A stretch of DNA of 64,000 nt from Porphyrobacter sp. HT-58-2. GTDB lineage: Bacteria; Pseudomonadota; Alphaproteobacteria; Sphingomonadales; Sphingomonadaceae. This document shows positions 17,626-25,351 of this stretch, piece by piece; position 1 is the stretch's first letter; every line of letters starts with the position of its first letter. Under the pieces are notes generated by a model. That model saw only the letters and a program-made list of their open reading frames with translations. It did not search any database and had not been told where the DNA came from. Location of the stretch: contig NZ_CP022600.1 in assembly GCF_002952215.1 (NCBI RefSeq), forward strand, positions 248,001-312,000. Direction: 5' to 3'. A program made the position numbers and the translations under genes.

Positions 17626-18050
17626 ATGGGCGAAAAGATCGATCCGGACCTGTGGAGCGACGGCCCCGAGCCGCACCTGATGGGGGCAAATTGCCCTCCG
17701 GCCAGATCGTCTTCCCGATGCCGACGGGCGATGCGGCCGAGGGCGTGGAACCCTACAAGCTGTCGCGCCGGGGCAAGCTGTGGTCGTGGACCAGCCAGGG
17801 CTTCCTGCCCAAGGAGCCCTATGAAGGCCCCGGCTCAGGCCCCGGCGAAGGCCCGCCCGATTTCCAGCCCTTCCTGCTGGGCTATGTCGAACTGCCCGGC
17901 GAGGTGATCGTCGAAAGCCGGATTGTCGACGCGCGGCTGGAGGATCTGCATCTCGGCATGGATCTGGAGTTCTGCATCGTGCCGTTCAACGCACGCTACG
18001 ACACCTTCGCCTTCCGTCCCCTCGCCGCATCAGAAAGCAAAGCCGCATGA
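17626..18050 (+). pseudogene. DUF35 / Zn-ribbon OB-fold protein gene with a one-base frameshift
   Basis: MGEKIDPDLWSDGPEPHLMG starts at ATG 17626, but the rest (KLPSGQIVFPMP... to the stop at 18050) is in another frame. Adding one G to the 5-G run at 17682-17686 joins them and restores the usual DUF35 layout: a rubredoxin-like part then an OB-fold (GYVELPGEVIVESRIVD). The zinc-ribbon cysteines normally found (CxxCG...CPxC) are absent, so the ribbon is degenerate. Its stop overlaps the ATG of the thiolase gene (ATGA), and DUF35 proteins typically form complexes with the neighbouring thiolase-like protein. Confidence 0.75.
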
Positions 18051-19201
18051 GCGAGAATGTCTACATCATCGGAGCGGGCATCCATCGCTTCGGGCGCACA
18101 GACGGCCGGTCAGGCCGCGAACAGGGGGTCTTTGCCGTGCGCGAGGCGCTGAAGGACGCAGGGCTCGAATGGCCCGATATCGAATGCGCCTATGGCGGCA
18201 GCGCGGCGGCGGGCAACGCCGACATCATTGTCAACGAACTGGGGCTGACCTCGCTCCCCTTCACCAACGTCGCCAATGGCTGCGCCACGGGGGGCAGCGC
18301 GCTCGCCGCCTCGCAGCAGGCGATCGCGAGCGGCATGTACGACCTCGCGCTGGCGGTCGGCTTCGACAAGCACCCGAGAGGGGCGTTCAACGCCAAGCCT
18401 TCGGACTATGGCCTGCCCGAATGGTATGGGCAGACGGGGATGATGCTGACCACGCAGTTCTTCGCGCTCAAGATTCAGCGCTACATGCAGCTGCACGGCA
18501 TCAGCCGCACGACGCTCGGTCGGGTCGCCGAAAAGGCCTTCCGCAACGGCACGATCACGCCCCACGCATGGCGGCGCAGCCCGGTCGATCTCGACACGAT
18601 CATGAACGCGCCGATGATCAACGACCCGCTGACCAAGTACATGTTCTGCTCGCCCGCCGAGGGTGCGGTGGCGCTGATCCTCGCCAGCGAGAAGAAGATG
18701 AAGGAACTGGGCGCGGACGGGGTGAAGATCCGCGCCGTCGCCGTGAAGACCCGCCCGCCCAACTCATTCGAGGTGTTTCAGGCCGGCATCAGCATCGAGG
18801 AAGGTGGCAAGCCCACCGTCCTCGCCTCGCAGGCCGCTTTCGAGAAGGCAGGCGTAGGCCCGGAGGATATCTCGGTCGCGCAATTGCAGGACACCGAAAG
18901 CGGCGCGGAAATCATGCACATGGCCGAAAACGGTTTCTGCAAGGACGGTGAGCAGGAGGAATGGCTCGCCAATGGCTGGACCGAGATCGGCGGGGGCAAG
19001 CTGCCCGTCAACACCGATGGCGGTTGCCTTGCCTGCGGCGAACCCATCGGCGCCTCGGGTCTGCGTCAGGTCTATGAAAACGTCACCCAGCTGCGCGGCC
19101 GCGCGGGCGAGCGGCAGGTGCCTGGCAAGCCGCGCTTCGGTTACTCCCACGTCTACGGCGCCCCCGGCCTTTCGGGCGTTGCAATTCTGGAGCGCGAATG
19201 A
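18047..19201 (+). CDS. Thiolase-like protein (SCP-x / lipid-transfer thiolase family)
   Basis: A 384-residue thiolase-fold protein. The nucleophile-loop cysteine is kept in NVANGCATGGSA. In the C-terminal half the usual GHPxGASG is GEPIGASG, so the catalytic His is replaced by Glu, and the final CxG-type loop reads SHVYGAPGLSG without Cys. Loss of these residues, together with the coupled DUF35 partner, recalls the Ltp2-type aldolases that release a short acyl-CoA from steroid side chains. The gene overlaps its neighbours at both ends (ATGA), so the three genes are translated together. Confidence 0.8.
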   Translation: MSENVYIIGAGIHRFGRTDGRSGREQGVFAVREALKDAGLEWPDIECAYGGSAAAGNADIIVNELGLTSLPFTNVANGCATGGSALAASQQAIASGMYDLALAVGFDKHPRGAFNAKPSDYGLPEWYGQTGMMLTTQFFALKIQRYMQLHGISRTTLGRVAEKAFRNGTITPHAWRRSPVDLDTIMNAPMINDPLTKYMFCSPAEGAVALILASEKKMKELGADGVKIRAVAVKTRPPNSFEVFQAGISIEEGGKPTVLASQAAFEKAGVGPEDISVAQLQDTESGAEIMHMAENGFCKDGEQEEWLANGWTEIGGGKLPVNTDGGCLACGEPIGASGLRQVYENVTQLRGRAGERQVPGKPRFGYSHVYGAPGLSGVAILERE

Positions 19202-19971
19202 CCGGCAAGATGCAGGGCAAGGTCGCGCTGGTTTCAGGCGGCGCGGAGGGGATCGGGGCCGCTGTCGCGCGCCTGATCGTGGCCGAAGGTGGCAGCGTGA
19301 TGCTGGGCGATGTCCAGCTGGAAAAGGCGCAGGAACTCGCCGCCGAGCTTGGTAATCGGGCAGCCGCCTGCCAGCTCGACGTGCGCGATCTGCACCAGTG
19401 GGAAGCCGCTGTTTCCGCCACCCGGGGCACGTTCGGCAAGCTCACGGTGCTGTGCAACATCGCCGGCATCTCCGAACCGGGCAACGTCCCCGACGGCGCA
19501 CTCGACGTGTGGGAGCGCACCATCGACATCAACCTCAACGGCCCCTTCTACGGCATGCGCGCGGCAATCCCGGCGATGGAGGCGAGCGGGGAACCCTGCG
19601 CCATCGTCAATATCGGCTCAATGATCGCGATACGCCCGGCGGCCTTCGTCGCGGCCTATTCCGCCTCGAAGGCAGGCCTGCGCGGTCTCACGCAGAGTGT
19701 CGCGCTCGACCTCGCCGAACGCGGCCTGCCGATCCGCGCCAACATGGTCCACCCCGGCGCGATCCGCACGCCGATGTACAACCGCTACAAGTTCTCCGGT
19801 GCCGACACGCCGGAGAACATCGAGACCAATTTCGCCGCCACCCACCCCATGAACCGCATCGGCGAGCCGGAAGAAGTCGCCCGGGCGGTGGTGTTCCTCG
19901 CCAGCGACGAGGCCAGTTTCACCACCGGTTGTGATTTCACCGTCGATGGCGGCGGGTCGATCAGGAGCTGA
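19198..19971 (+). CDS. SDR family oxidoreductase
   Basis: A 257-residue classical SDR: SGGAEGIGAAV cofactor loop, CNIAG in place of NNAG, NIGS catalytic Ser, YSASKAG (Tyr-x3-Lys). The Asp at the end of beta-2 (MLGDVQL) favours NAD. ATG 19198 overlaps the thiolase stop. In this operon it would be a candidate for a 3-hydroxyacyl-CoA or ring hydroxyl dehydrogenase. Confidence 0.9.
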   Translation: MTGKMQGKVALVSGGAEGIGAAVARLIVAEGGSVMLGDVQLEKAQELAAELGNRAAACQLDVRDLHQWEAAVSATRGTFGKLTVLCNIAGISEPGNVPDGALDVWERTIDINLNGPFYGMRAAIPAMEASGEPCAIVNIGSMIAIRPAAFVAAYSASKAGLRGLTQSVALDLAERGLPIRANMVHPGAIRTPMYNRYKFSGADTPENIETNFAATHPMNRIGEPEEVARAVVFLASDEASFTTGCDFTVDGGGSIRS

Positions 19972-19972
19972 C

Positions 19973-20728
19973 ATGGCAGAACAACCCGCCACCCGGATCG
20001 ACGCGCATTTCATTGCCGCGGGCAAGTATCACGATATCGATTACCCGCGGCTCGAAATCCTCAAGCTGCTGGCCGAACACCCGCAGATCCGCACCACTGT
20101 GGCGGCGGACTATTCAGGGCTGGAGCGGCTCGACCAGTGCCGTTTCCTCATCACCTATACCTGCGATCTGATGCCGACCCCGGAAGAGGCGCAGCAGTTG
20201 AAGGCCTGGTTGGAGAAGGGGGGCAAGTGGATGGCGCTCCACGGGACCAATTCGATCCTCGTGTTCACCGCCGATGGCCTCGTCGACGCACCCGATGATC
20301 GCCCGGACGTGATGGAAATGCTCGGCACGCAGTTCGTCGCCCACCCGCCGATCGACAAGTTCCCGGTCGAGGTGGTGAACAAGGACCACGAACTCACCCG
20401 AGGCATCGAGAACTTCGAGGTGGTGGACGAGCTTTACCTGTCGAAAACTACCGCCCCCATCGACACTCTGATGCAGACCACCTTCGAAGGCGAAGCGACC
20501 GGGTTCACGCAGAGCCAGTGGGACAAGACCACCGTGCCTATCGTTTATACGAGGGATATCGGCGCGGGGCGGATCGTTTACAACGCACTAGGCCATTGCC
20601 GCGGGCATTACGACCTGCCGGGAATGGCCGACTTCTACCCGCACAAGGAAATGTGCGCTTGGAATTACGACGTCTATTATGACCTGCTGCGGCGCACGAT
20701 CCGCTGGGCCATGAGGGACGGCGACTGA
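19973..20728 (+). CDS. ThuA domain-containing protein
   Basis: A 251-residue ThuA-like protein: TRIDAHFIAAGKYHDIDYPRLE, CRFLITYTCDLMPT, GKWMALHGTNS and YALGHCRGHY-like C-terminal segments (NALGHCRGHYDLPGMADFYP). AGGAGCTG precedes ATG 19973, one base after the SDR stop. It is a different branch from the 13967 protein, sharing the fold but little obvious identity. Its presence in an acyl-CoA operon is unusual for a family best known from trehalose and other sugar loci. Confidence 0.8.
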   Translation: MAEQPATRIDAHFIAAGKYHDIDYPRLEILKLLAEHPQIRTTVAADYSGLERLDQCRFLITYTCDLMPTPEEAQQLKAWLEKGGKWMALHGTNSILVFTADGLVDAPDDRPDVMEMLGTQFVAHPPIDKFPVEVVNKDHELTRGIENFEVVDELYLSKTTAPIDTLMQTTFEGEATGFTQSQWDKTTVPIVYTRDIGAGRIVYNALGHCRGHYDLPGMADFYPHKEMCAWNYDVYYDLLRRTIRWAMRDGD

Positions 20729-20752
20729 AGAAGACGAACGGGATCGACTGAC

Positions 20753-21961
20753 ATGGACATGGACTTCTCCCCTGAGGACATCGCCTTCCGCGAGGAAGTC
20801 CGCGCGTTCCTCAAGGACAACCTGCCCGACCGCCTGCGCGATGGTGCGCGCCGCACGCCCGGCGTCTTCGTCGAGCCTGATATCGGGATGGAATGGCACC
20901 GCATCCTCTACAAGCAAGGCTGGGTCGCGCCGCACTGGCCCAAGGAGGATGGCGGGACGGGGTGGACCCCGACGCAGAAGTTCATCTTCGAAAAGGAATG
21001 CGCGCTCGCCGGCGCGCCCGCGCTGGCAATCCTCGGCCTCAGGCTCGTCGGCCCGGTGATCTGCCAATTCGGCACGCCCGAACAGAAGGCGCGCTTCCTG
21101 CCGGGGATCCTTTCGGGCGATGACTACTGGTGCCAGGGCTATTCCGAACCCGGCAGCGGCTCGGACCTCGCCAGCCTCAAGACCAGCGCGCGGCTGGAGG
21201 GCGATGAATACATCATCAACGGCTCCAAGATCTGGACGACCCATGCCCACCACGCCGACTGGATCTTCGCGCTGGTGCGCACCGATGCCACGGTGAAGAA
21301 GCAGCAGGGGATCAGCTTCCTCTTGGTGCCGATGGATCAGCCGGGGGTGGAAGTGACCCCGATCCATTCGATGTCGGGCGATCACGAAGTCAACGCGGTG
21401 TTCTTCACCGACGCCCGCACTGGGCAAGAAAACCGCATCGGCGACGAGGGCCAGGGCTGGACCATCGCCAAGTTCCTGCTCGAAAACGAGCGCGGCGGAT
21501 CGTGCTTTGCTCCGCGCCTGCTCCAGAGCATCGACCGGCTCGAAACCCTCGCCCAGACGCAGCCTTCGGGTGTCAATGGGGCGATCGCGCATGATCCGCG
21601 CTTCCGCGACCGGCTCGCCCGCGTGCGGCTCGAGGCCGAGGCGCTGGAGGTAACCGAACTGCGCATCCTTGCCGAACTTGCCAAGGGCCACGCGCCGGGG
21701 CCGCAGACCTCGCTGGTCAAGCTGCTGAGCTCGAACATCGGCCAGAAGGTCGATACCCTGCGGCTCGAACTGCTCGGGCCGGACGCGCTGCAATTGCCGC
21801 TCGAACGCCCGCTTTACGGCAACGAGGCTCCTGAGCCGGTAGGCAGCGAATATGCCCAGACGGCGATGGGCAAATACCTCAACAACCGCGCCTCGACGAT
21901 CTTCGGCGGCTCGGACGAGGTGCAGAAGAATATCATCGCCAAGACCGTGCTCGGTCTCTGA
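20753..21961 (+). CDS. Acyl-CoA dehydrogenase family protein
   Basis: A 402-residue dehydrogenase with N-terminal helical domain (DMDFSPEDIAFREEVRAFL), middle sheet domain (CQGYSEPGSGSDLASLKT; FAD contact), and C-terminal bundle ending ASTIFGGSDEVQKNIIAKTVLGL, which supplies the FAD-binding GG-x-E motif. This is the complete partner for the 16469 gene. Steroid-type dehydrogenases are often alpha2beta2 heterotetramers made from two such genes, one carrying the FAD and catalytic base; this pair fits that design, but the heteromer is inference. Confidence 0.9.
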   Translation: MDMDFSPEDIAFREEVRAFLKDNLPDRLRDGARRTPGVFVEPDIGMEWHRILYKQGWVAPHWPKEDGGTGWTPTQKFIFEKECALAGAPALAILGLRLVGPVICQFGTPEQKARFLPGILSGDDYWCQGYSEPGSGSDLASLKTSARLEGDEYIINGSKIWTTHAHHADWIFALVRTDATVKKQQGISFLLVPMDQPGVEVTPIHSMSGDHEVNAVFFTDARTGQENRIGDEGQGWTIAKFLLENERGGSCFAPRLLQSIDRLETLAQTQPSGVNGAIAHDPRFRDRLARVRLEAEALEVTELRILAELAKGHAPGPQTSLVKLLSSNIGQKVDTLRLELLGPDALQLPLERPLYGNEAPEPVGSEYAQTAMGKYLNNRASTIFGGSDEVQKNIIAKTVLGL

Positions 21962-21972
21962 GAGGACAGATA

Positions 21973-22875
21973 ATGGACGTATCGAAGCTGATGTTCCGCG
22001 AAGGCCTGATGGCGGGCGAGCGGATTCTGGTCACCGGCGGGGGCACAGGCCTCGGGCGCGAGATGGCCGAGGCTTTCCTCAAACTGGGCGCGACCGTCTA
22101 TATCTGCGGGCGGCGGCAGAACAAACTGGACGAGACCGCGGCGGAACTCACCGCGCTGCATGGTGGCAAGATCGTCGGCATGGCCTGCGACATCCGCGAT
22201 GCGGAGGCGATCCACGAAATGGTCGACGCGATCTGGGCCGATGGCGGCGCGCTGACCGGCGTGGTCAACAACGCGGCCGGCAACTTCATCAGCCGCACCG
22301 AGGACCTGTCGGTCAACGGCTTCAATGCCATCGCCGACATCGTGATGCGCGGAACCTTCTACGTCACGCTCGATATCGGCAAGCGCCTAATCGCCGAGAA
22401 GAAGAAGGCGAGCTTCCTGTCGATCCTCACCACCTGGGTGTGGTCGGGCAGCGCCTTCGTCGTACCGTCTGCCATGTCCAAGACCGCGATCAACGCCATG
22501 ACCCAGAGCCTCGCGACCGAATGGGGCCGCTACGGCCTGCGCTTCAATGCCATCGCGCCCGGCCTCTTCCCGACCAAGGGCATGAGCGCGCGCCTGCATC
22601 CCGGCGGCGCGGGCGGCAATTCGGGCAACAACTTGAACCCAATGGGCCGCGCGGGCGAGATGCACGAACTCGCCAATCTCGCCGTGTTCCTGATGGGGCC
22701 GGGCGCTGAATATGTGAACGGCCAGACCATCGCGATCGACGGTGCGGGCTTCCAGGCCAATGGTGGCACGTTCTACCCGATGTTGAGCGCGCTCGGCGAT
22801 GCCGAATGGGAGCAGATGCGCGCGATGATCAAGGGCACCAATGCCCAAGATAAGGCGGACCGCACAGTCGGTTAG
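21973..22875 (+). CDS. SDR family protein resembling 2,4-dienoyl-CoA reductase
   Basis: A 300-residue SDR that reads like mitochondrial-type 2,4-dienoyl-CoA reductase: TGGGTGLGREMA, VNNAAGNF, FVVPSAMSKTAINAMTQSLA, and PTKGMSARLHPGG. Asn100, Ser166 and Lys170 occupy the expected catalytic places, but the position of the active-site Tyr (TTYAW-type segment) reads TTWVW, so Trp155 seems to replace it. It closes the eight-gene operon; its TAG overlaps the stop of the convergent kynureninase gene (22872-22875). Confidence 0.85.
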   Translation: MDVSKLMFREGLMAGERILVTGGGTGLGREMAEAFLKLGATVYICGRRQNKLDETAAELTALHGGKIVGMACDIRDAEAIHEMVDAIWADGGALTGVVNNAAGNFISRTEDLSVNGFNAIADIVMRGTFYVTLDIGKRLIAEKKKASFLSILTTWVWSGSAFVVPSAMSKTAINAMTQSLATEWGRYGLRFNAIAPGLFPTKGMSARLHPGGAGGNSGNNLNPMGRAGEMHELANLAVFLMGPGAEYVNGQTIAIDGAGFQANGGTFYPMLSALGDAEWEQMRAMIKGTNAQDKADRTVG

Positions 22876-24095
22876 GTAACGGCGGCGCGCTCGCGGAATT
22901 CGGGGTGCTGCCATTCGCCGCTCGCCAGCACCTCAGCCACATGGCGGGCGGCGGCGGCCATGTCGGTGAAGCTCAGGTAAGCGGGCGCGAAGCCCAGCCG
23001 CAGCACGTCGGGCGCGCGGAAATCGCCGATCACGCCGCGCGCGATCAATGCCTGACAGATGGCGTAAGCCTCCGGGTGGCGGAAGGAAAGCTGGCTCCCC
23101 CGCTCGGCCGTGCTCGGGGGGCTCACCAGTTCGAGCGTCACATCATGCGCCATCAGGCTTTCGAGGAAGAACTCGGACAGCGCCTGCGACTTGCCGTAAA
23201 GCCGCCCCACGCCGATCTCTGCGATCAGATCGACACCCACCTCCAGCGCCGCCAGGCCGAGGATAGGGGGCGTGCCGCATTGCAGACGGTCGATACCGGG
23301 AGCGCCCGCGTAATCGTCCGAAAAGGCAAAGGGCGCGGCGTGACCGAACCAGCCCGTGAGGGGTTGCTGCAAATCCGCGAGATGCCGTTCGGCGACGAAG
23401 GCAAAGGCAGGAGCGCCCGGCCCACCACACAGATATTTGTACCCGCAGCCGACCGCGAAATCGGCACCTACGCCGTTCAGATCGACCGGCAGCGCCCCGG
23501 TCGAATGCGACAGGTCCCACAAGACCAGCGCCCCCGCCTCATGCGCGGCGCGGGTGAGCGCCGCCATGTCGTGGAGCGCGCCGGTCTTGTAATGGGCATG
23601 GGTGAGCATCAGCAGCGCGACATCGCCGTCAATTGCTTCGAACAGCCGCTCCCGCTCCGCCAGCCGCCGCTCGGCGAGGCCCTGGGCCTCAAGCCCCGCG
23701 ATCATGTAAAGATCGGTCGGGAAGTTGCCGGGTTCGGACAGCACGACCTTACGCCCAGGCCGCATCTTGAGCGCAGCGGCGATCAGCTTGAACAGGTTCA
23801 CGCTGGTCGAATCGCAGGCGATCACTTCATGCGGGGCCGCACCGATCAGCGGCGCGATCTTCGCTCCGACCCGGCCTGCCATCTCGAACCAGCCAGCGCT
23901 GTTCCATGACCGGATCAGACCCTCGCCCCACTCCCGCTCGACCATCGCTTGCACCCGGTCCGGGGTGGCTTTGGGCAATGCGCCCAGCGAGTTGCCGTCG
24001 AGGTAGATCACCCCTTCAGGCAGGATGAAACGATCGCGAAAGGACGCCAGCGGATCGGCAGCGTCAAAATCGGCGGCGCGCTGTTCGGGGGTCAT
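22872..24095 (-). CDS. kynU: Kynureninase
   Basis: A 407-residue PLP enzyme that cleaves kynurenine (or 3-hydroxykynurenine) to anthranilate and alanine. The signatures YLDGNSLGALP near the N-terminus and the PLP-lysine loop GCGYKYLCGGPGAPAF are diagnostic, and length matches the family. ATG 24095 overlaps the TGA of the upstream tryptophan dioxygenase gene, so the two are coupled. The middle enzyme of the route, kynurenine formamidase, is not adjacent. Confidence 0.95.
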   Translation of the reverse strand: MTPEQRAADFDAADPLASFRDRFILPEGVIYLDGNSLGALPKATPDRVQAMVEREWGEGLIRSWNSAGWFEMAGRVGAKIAPLIGAAPHEVIACDSTSVNLFKLIAAALKMRPGRKVVLSEPGNFPTDLYMIAGLEAQGLAERRLAERERLFEAIDGDVALLMLTHAHYKTGALHDMAALTRAAHEAGALVLWDLSHSTGALPVDLNGVGADFAVGCGYKYLCGGPGAPAFAFVAERHLADLQQPLTGWFGHAAPFAFSDDYAGAPGIDRLQCGTPPILGLAALEVGVDLIAEIGVGRLYGKSQALSEFFLESLMAHDVTLELVSPPSTAERGSQLSFRHPEAYAICQALIARGVIGDFRAPDVLRLGFAPAYLSFTDMAAAARHVAEVLASGEWQHPEFRERAAVT

Positions 24096-24883
24096 ATCGC
24101 GGTCCTGACGCTCAGCAATTCGGGGAAAAACGCCTGCTTCAGCACCCCTTCGAGATAGGGCACACCCGGCGTGCCGCCGGTGCCGCGCTTGAAGCCGATG
24201 ATCCGCTCAACGGTCTTGAGATGGCCGAAGCGCCAGCGCTGGAAGTGGTATTCCAGATCGACCAGTTTCTCCGCCAGTTCATACAGATCCCAATAGGGTT
24301 GGGGATCGCGATAGATCGCCGCCCAGGCCGCCTCGACACTTGCGTTGTGAACCCAGAGCGCGGCGGGATCGCGTTCCAGCACTGCCGTGTCGATCGCGAA
24401 ACCACGCCGCGCCAGCAGGTGGATTGCTGCATCATAAAGGCTCGCCCGCCCGCGCTCTGTCTCCAGCCGGTCGGCCCAGTCGGCATTGGAACGGTGCAGG
24501 CGCACATGCTTGCCATCGCGCCCGCCGAGCATGAATTCCATCATGCGGTACTGCGCCGACTGGAACCCGCTCGACGCGCCCAGATGGGGGCGGATGGCGG
24601 AGTAATCATGCGGGGTCATCGTGCTGAGCACGTCCCAGCTCTGGATCAGTTGCTGCTGCGCCCGTGCCACCCGCGCGAGCATCTTGAAGGCGGGACGCAG
24701 GTCGTTTGCCTCGATGCGGGCGCGCGCGGCGGTCAGTTCGTGCAGGCACAGCTTCAGCCACAGCTCGCTCGCCTGATGCACGATGATGAACAGCAGCTCG
24801 TCATGCGCGTCCGAGGCCGGGTGCTGCGCGGCAAGGATGCGGTCGAGATCGAGATAGCTCGCGTAGGTGACGTCTGCACTCAT
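24092..24883 (-). CDS. kynA: Tryptophan 2,3-dioxygenase
   Basis: A 263-residue heme dioxygenase that opens the tryptophan indole ring to N-formylkynurenine. The N-terminal FIIVHQASELWLKLCLHEL and the proximal-His segment RWRFGHLKTVERIIGFKRG are clear family marks; GTGGTPGVPYLE near the end is the substrate loop. It is the first gene of a two-gene minus-strand operon with kynU. The pathway may feed anthranilate or NAD synthesis. Confidence 0.95.
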   Translation of the reverse strand: MSADVTYASYLDLDRILAAQHPASDAHDELLFIIVHQASELWLKLCLHELTAARARIEANDLRPAFKMLARVARAQQQLIQSWDVLSTMTPHDYSAIRPHLGASSGFQSAQYRMMEFMLGGRDGKHVRLHRSNADWADRLETERGRASLYDAAIHLLARRGFAIDTAVLERDPAALWVHNASVEAAWAAIYRDPQPYWDLYELAEKLVDLEYHFQRWRFGHLKTVERIIGFKRGTGGTPGVPYLEGVLKQAFFPELLSVRTAI

Positions 24884-24920
24884 GGCCTGCGTTCCTAGCG
24901 TGCTGGCGGACCGGAGGAAA

Positions 24921-25346
24921 CTACCCCTCGATCACGCCGGCTTCGGGATGGTGCTTGTCGATGTGCCTGAGGATAATCCTGAGGTTCTTCGTGTTCGAAC
25001 GGAACAAAAGATCCGCTGCATCGCCCACCACGGGAATGGCGCCGATAGCCGTATCGAACAGCACGTTGAGGCCCATCTGTGCCAGCTTCCACTTGGACAG
25101 GCCGAGATTTCGCGCTTCCCAGACAATGTAAGCGCCCATGCTGGCCGTTACGATCTCACCTACAACCGGCACCAGGCCGATCAGAACATCAAGCCCGATC
25201 GGCATATTGACGCCCGGAATCACAAAGCTGCGTTCAAGCACCCGCTCCATCGCTGTCACCCGCGCGCGCACCGATGCTGGGTCAGTGCCGGTCGGCAGTA
25301 TGGAAGACAAGGGTGCTGGGCGACGGGGGGCCATGCGCGTGTTCAT
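24921..25346 (-). CDS. DUF4112 membrane protein
   Basis: A 141-residue protein. After a short polar N-terminus, the region VIPGVNMPIGLDVLIGLVPVVGEIV and later VLFDTAIGAIPVVGDAADLLFRSN are the two hydrophobic hairpins and the GDAxD motif characteristic of DUF4112. Probably an integral inner-membrane protein of unknown role. Start at ATG 25346, six bases after the stop of the solute-binding gene on the same strand. Confidence 0.8.
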   Translation of the reverse strand: MNTRMAPRRPAPLSSILPTGTDPASVRARVTAMERVLERSFVIPGVNMPIGLDVLIGLVPVVGEIVTASMGAYIVWEARNLGLSKWKLAQMGLNVLFDTAIGAIPVVGDAADLLFRSNTKNLRIILRHIDKHHPEAGVIEG

Positions 25347-25351
25347 GGCCT

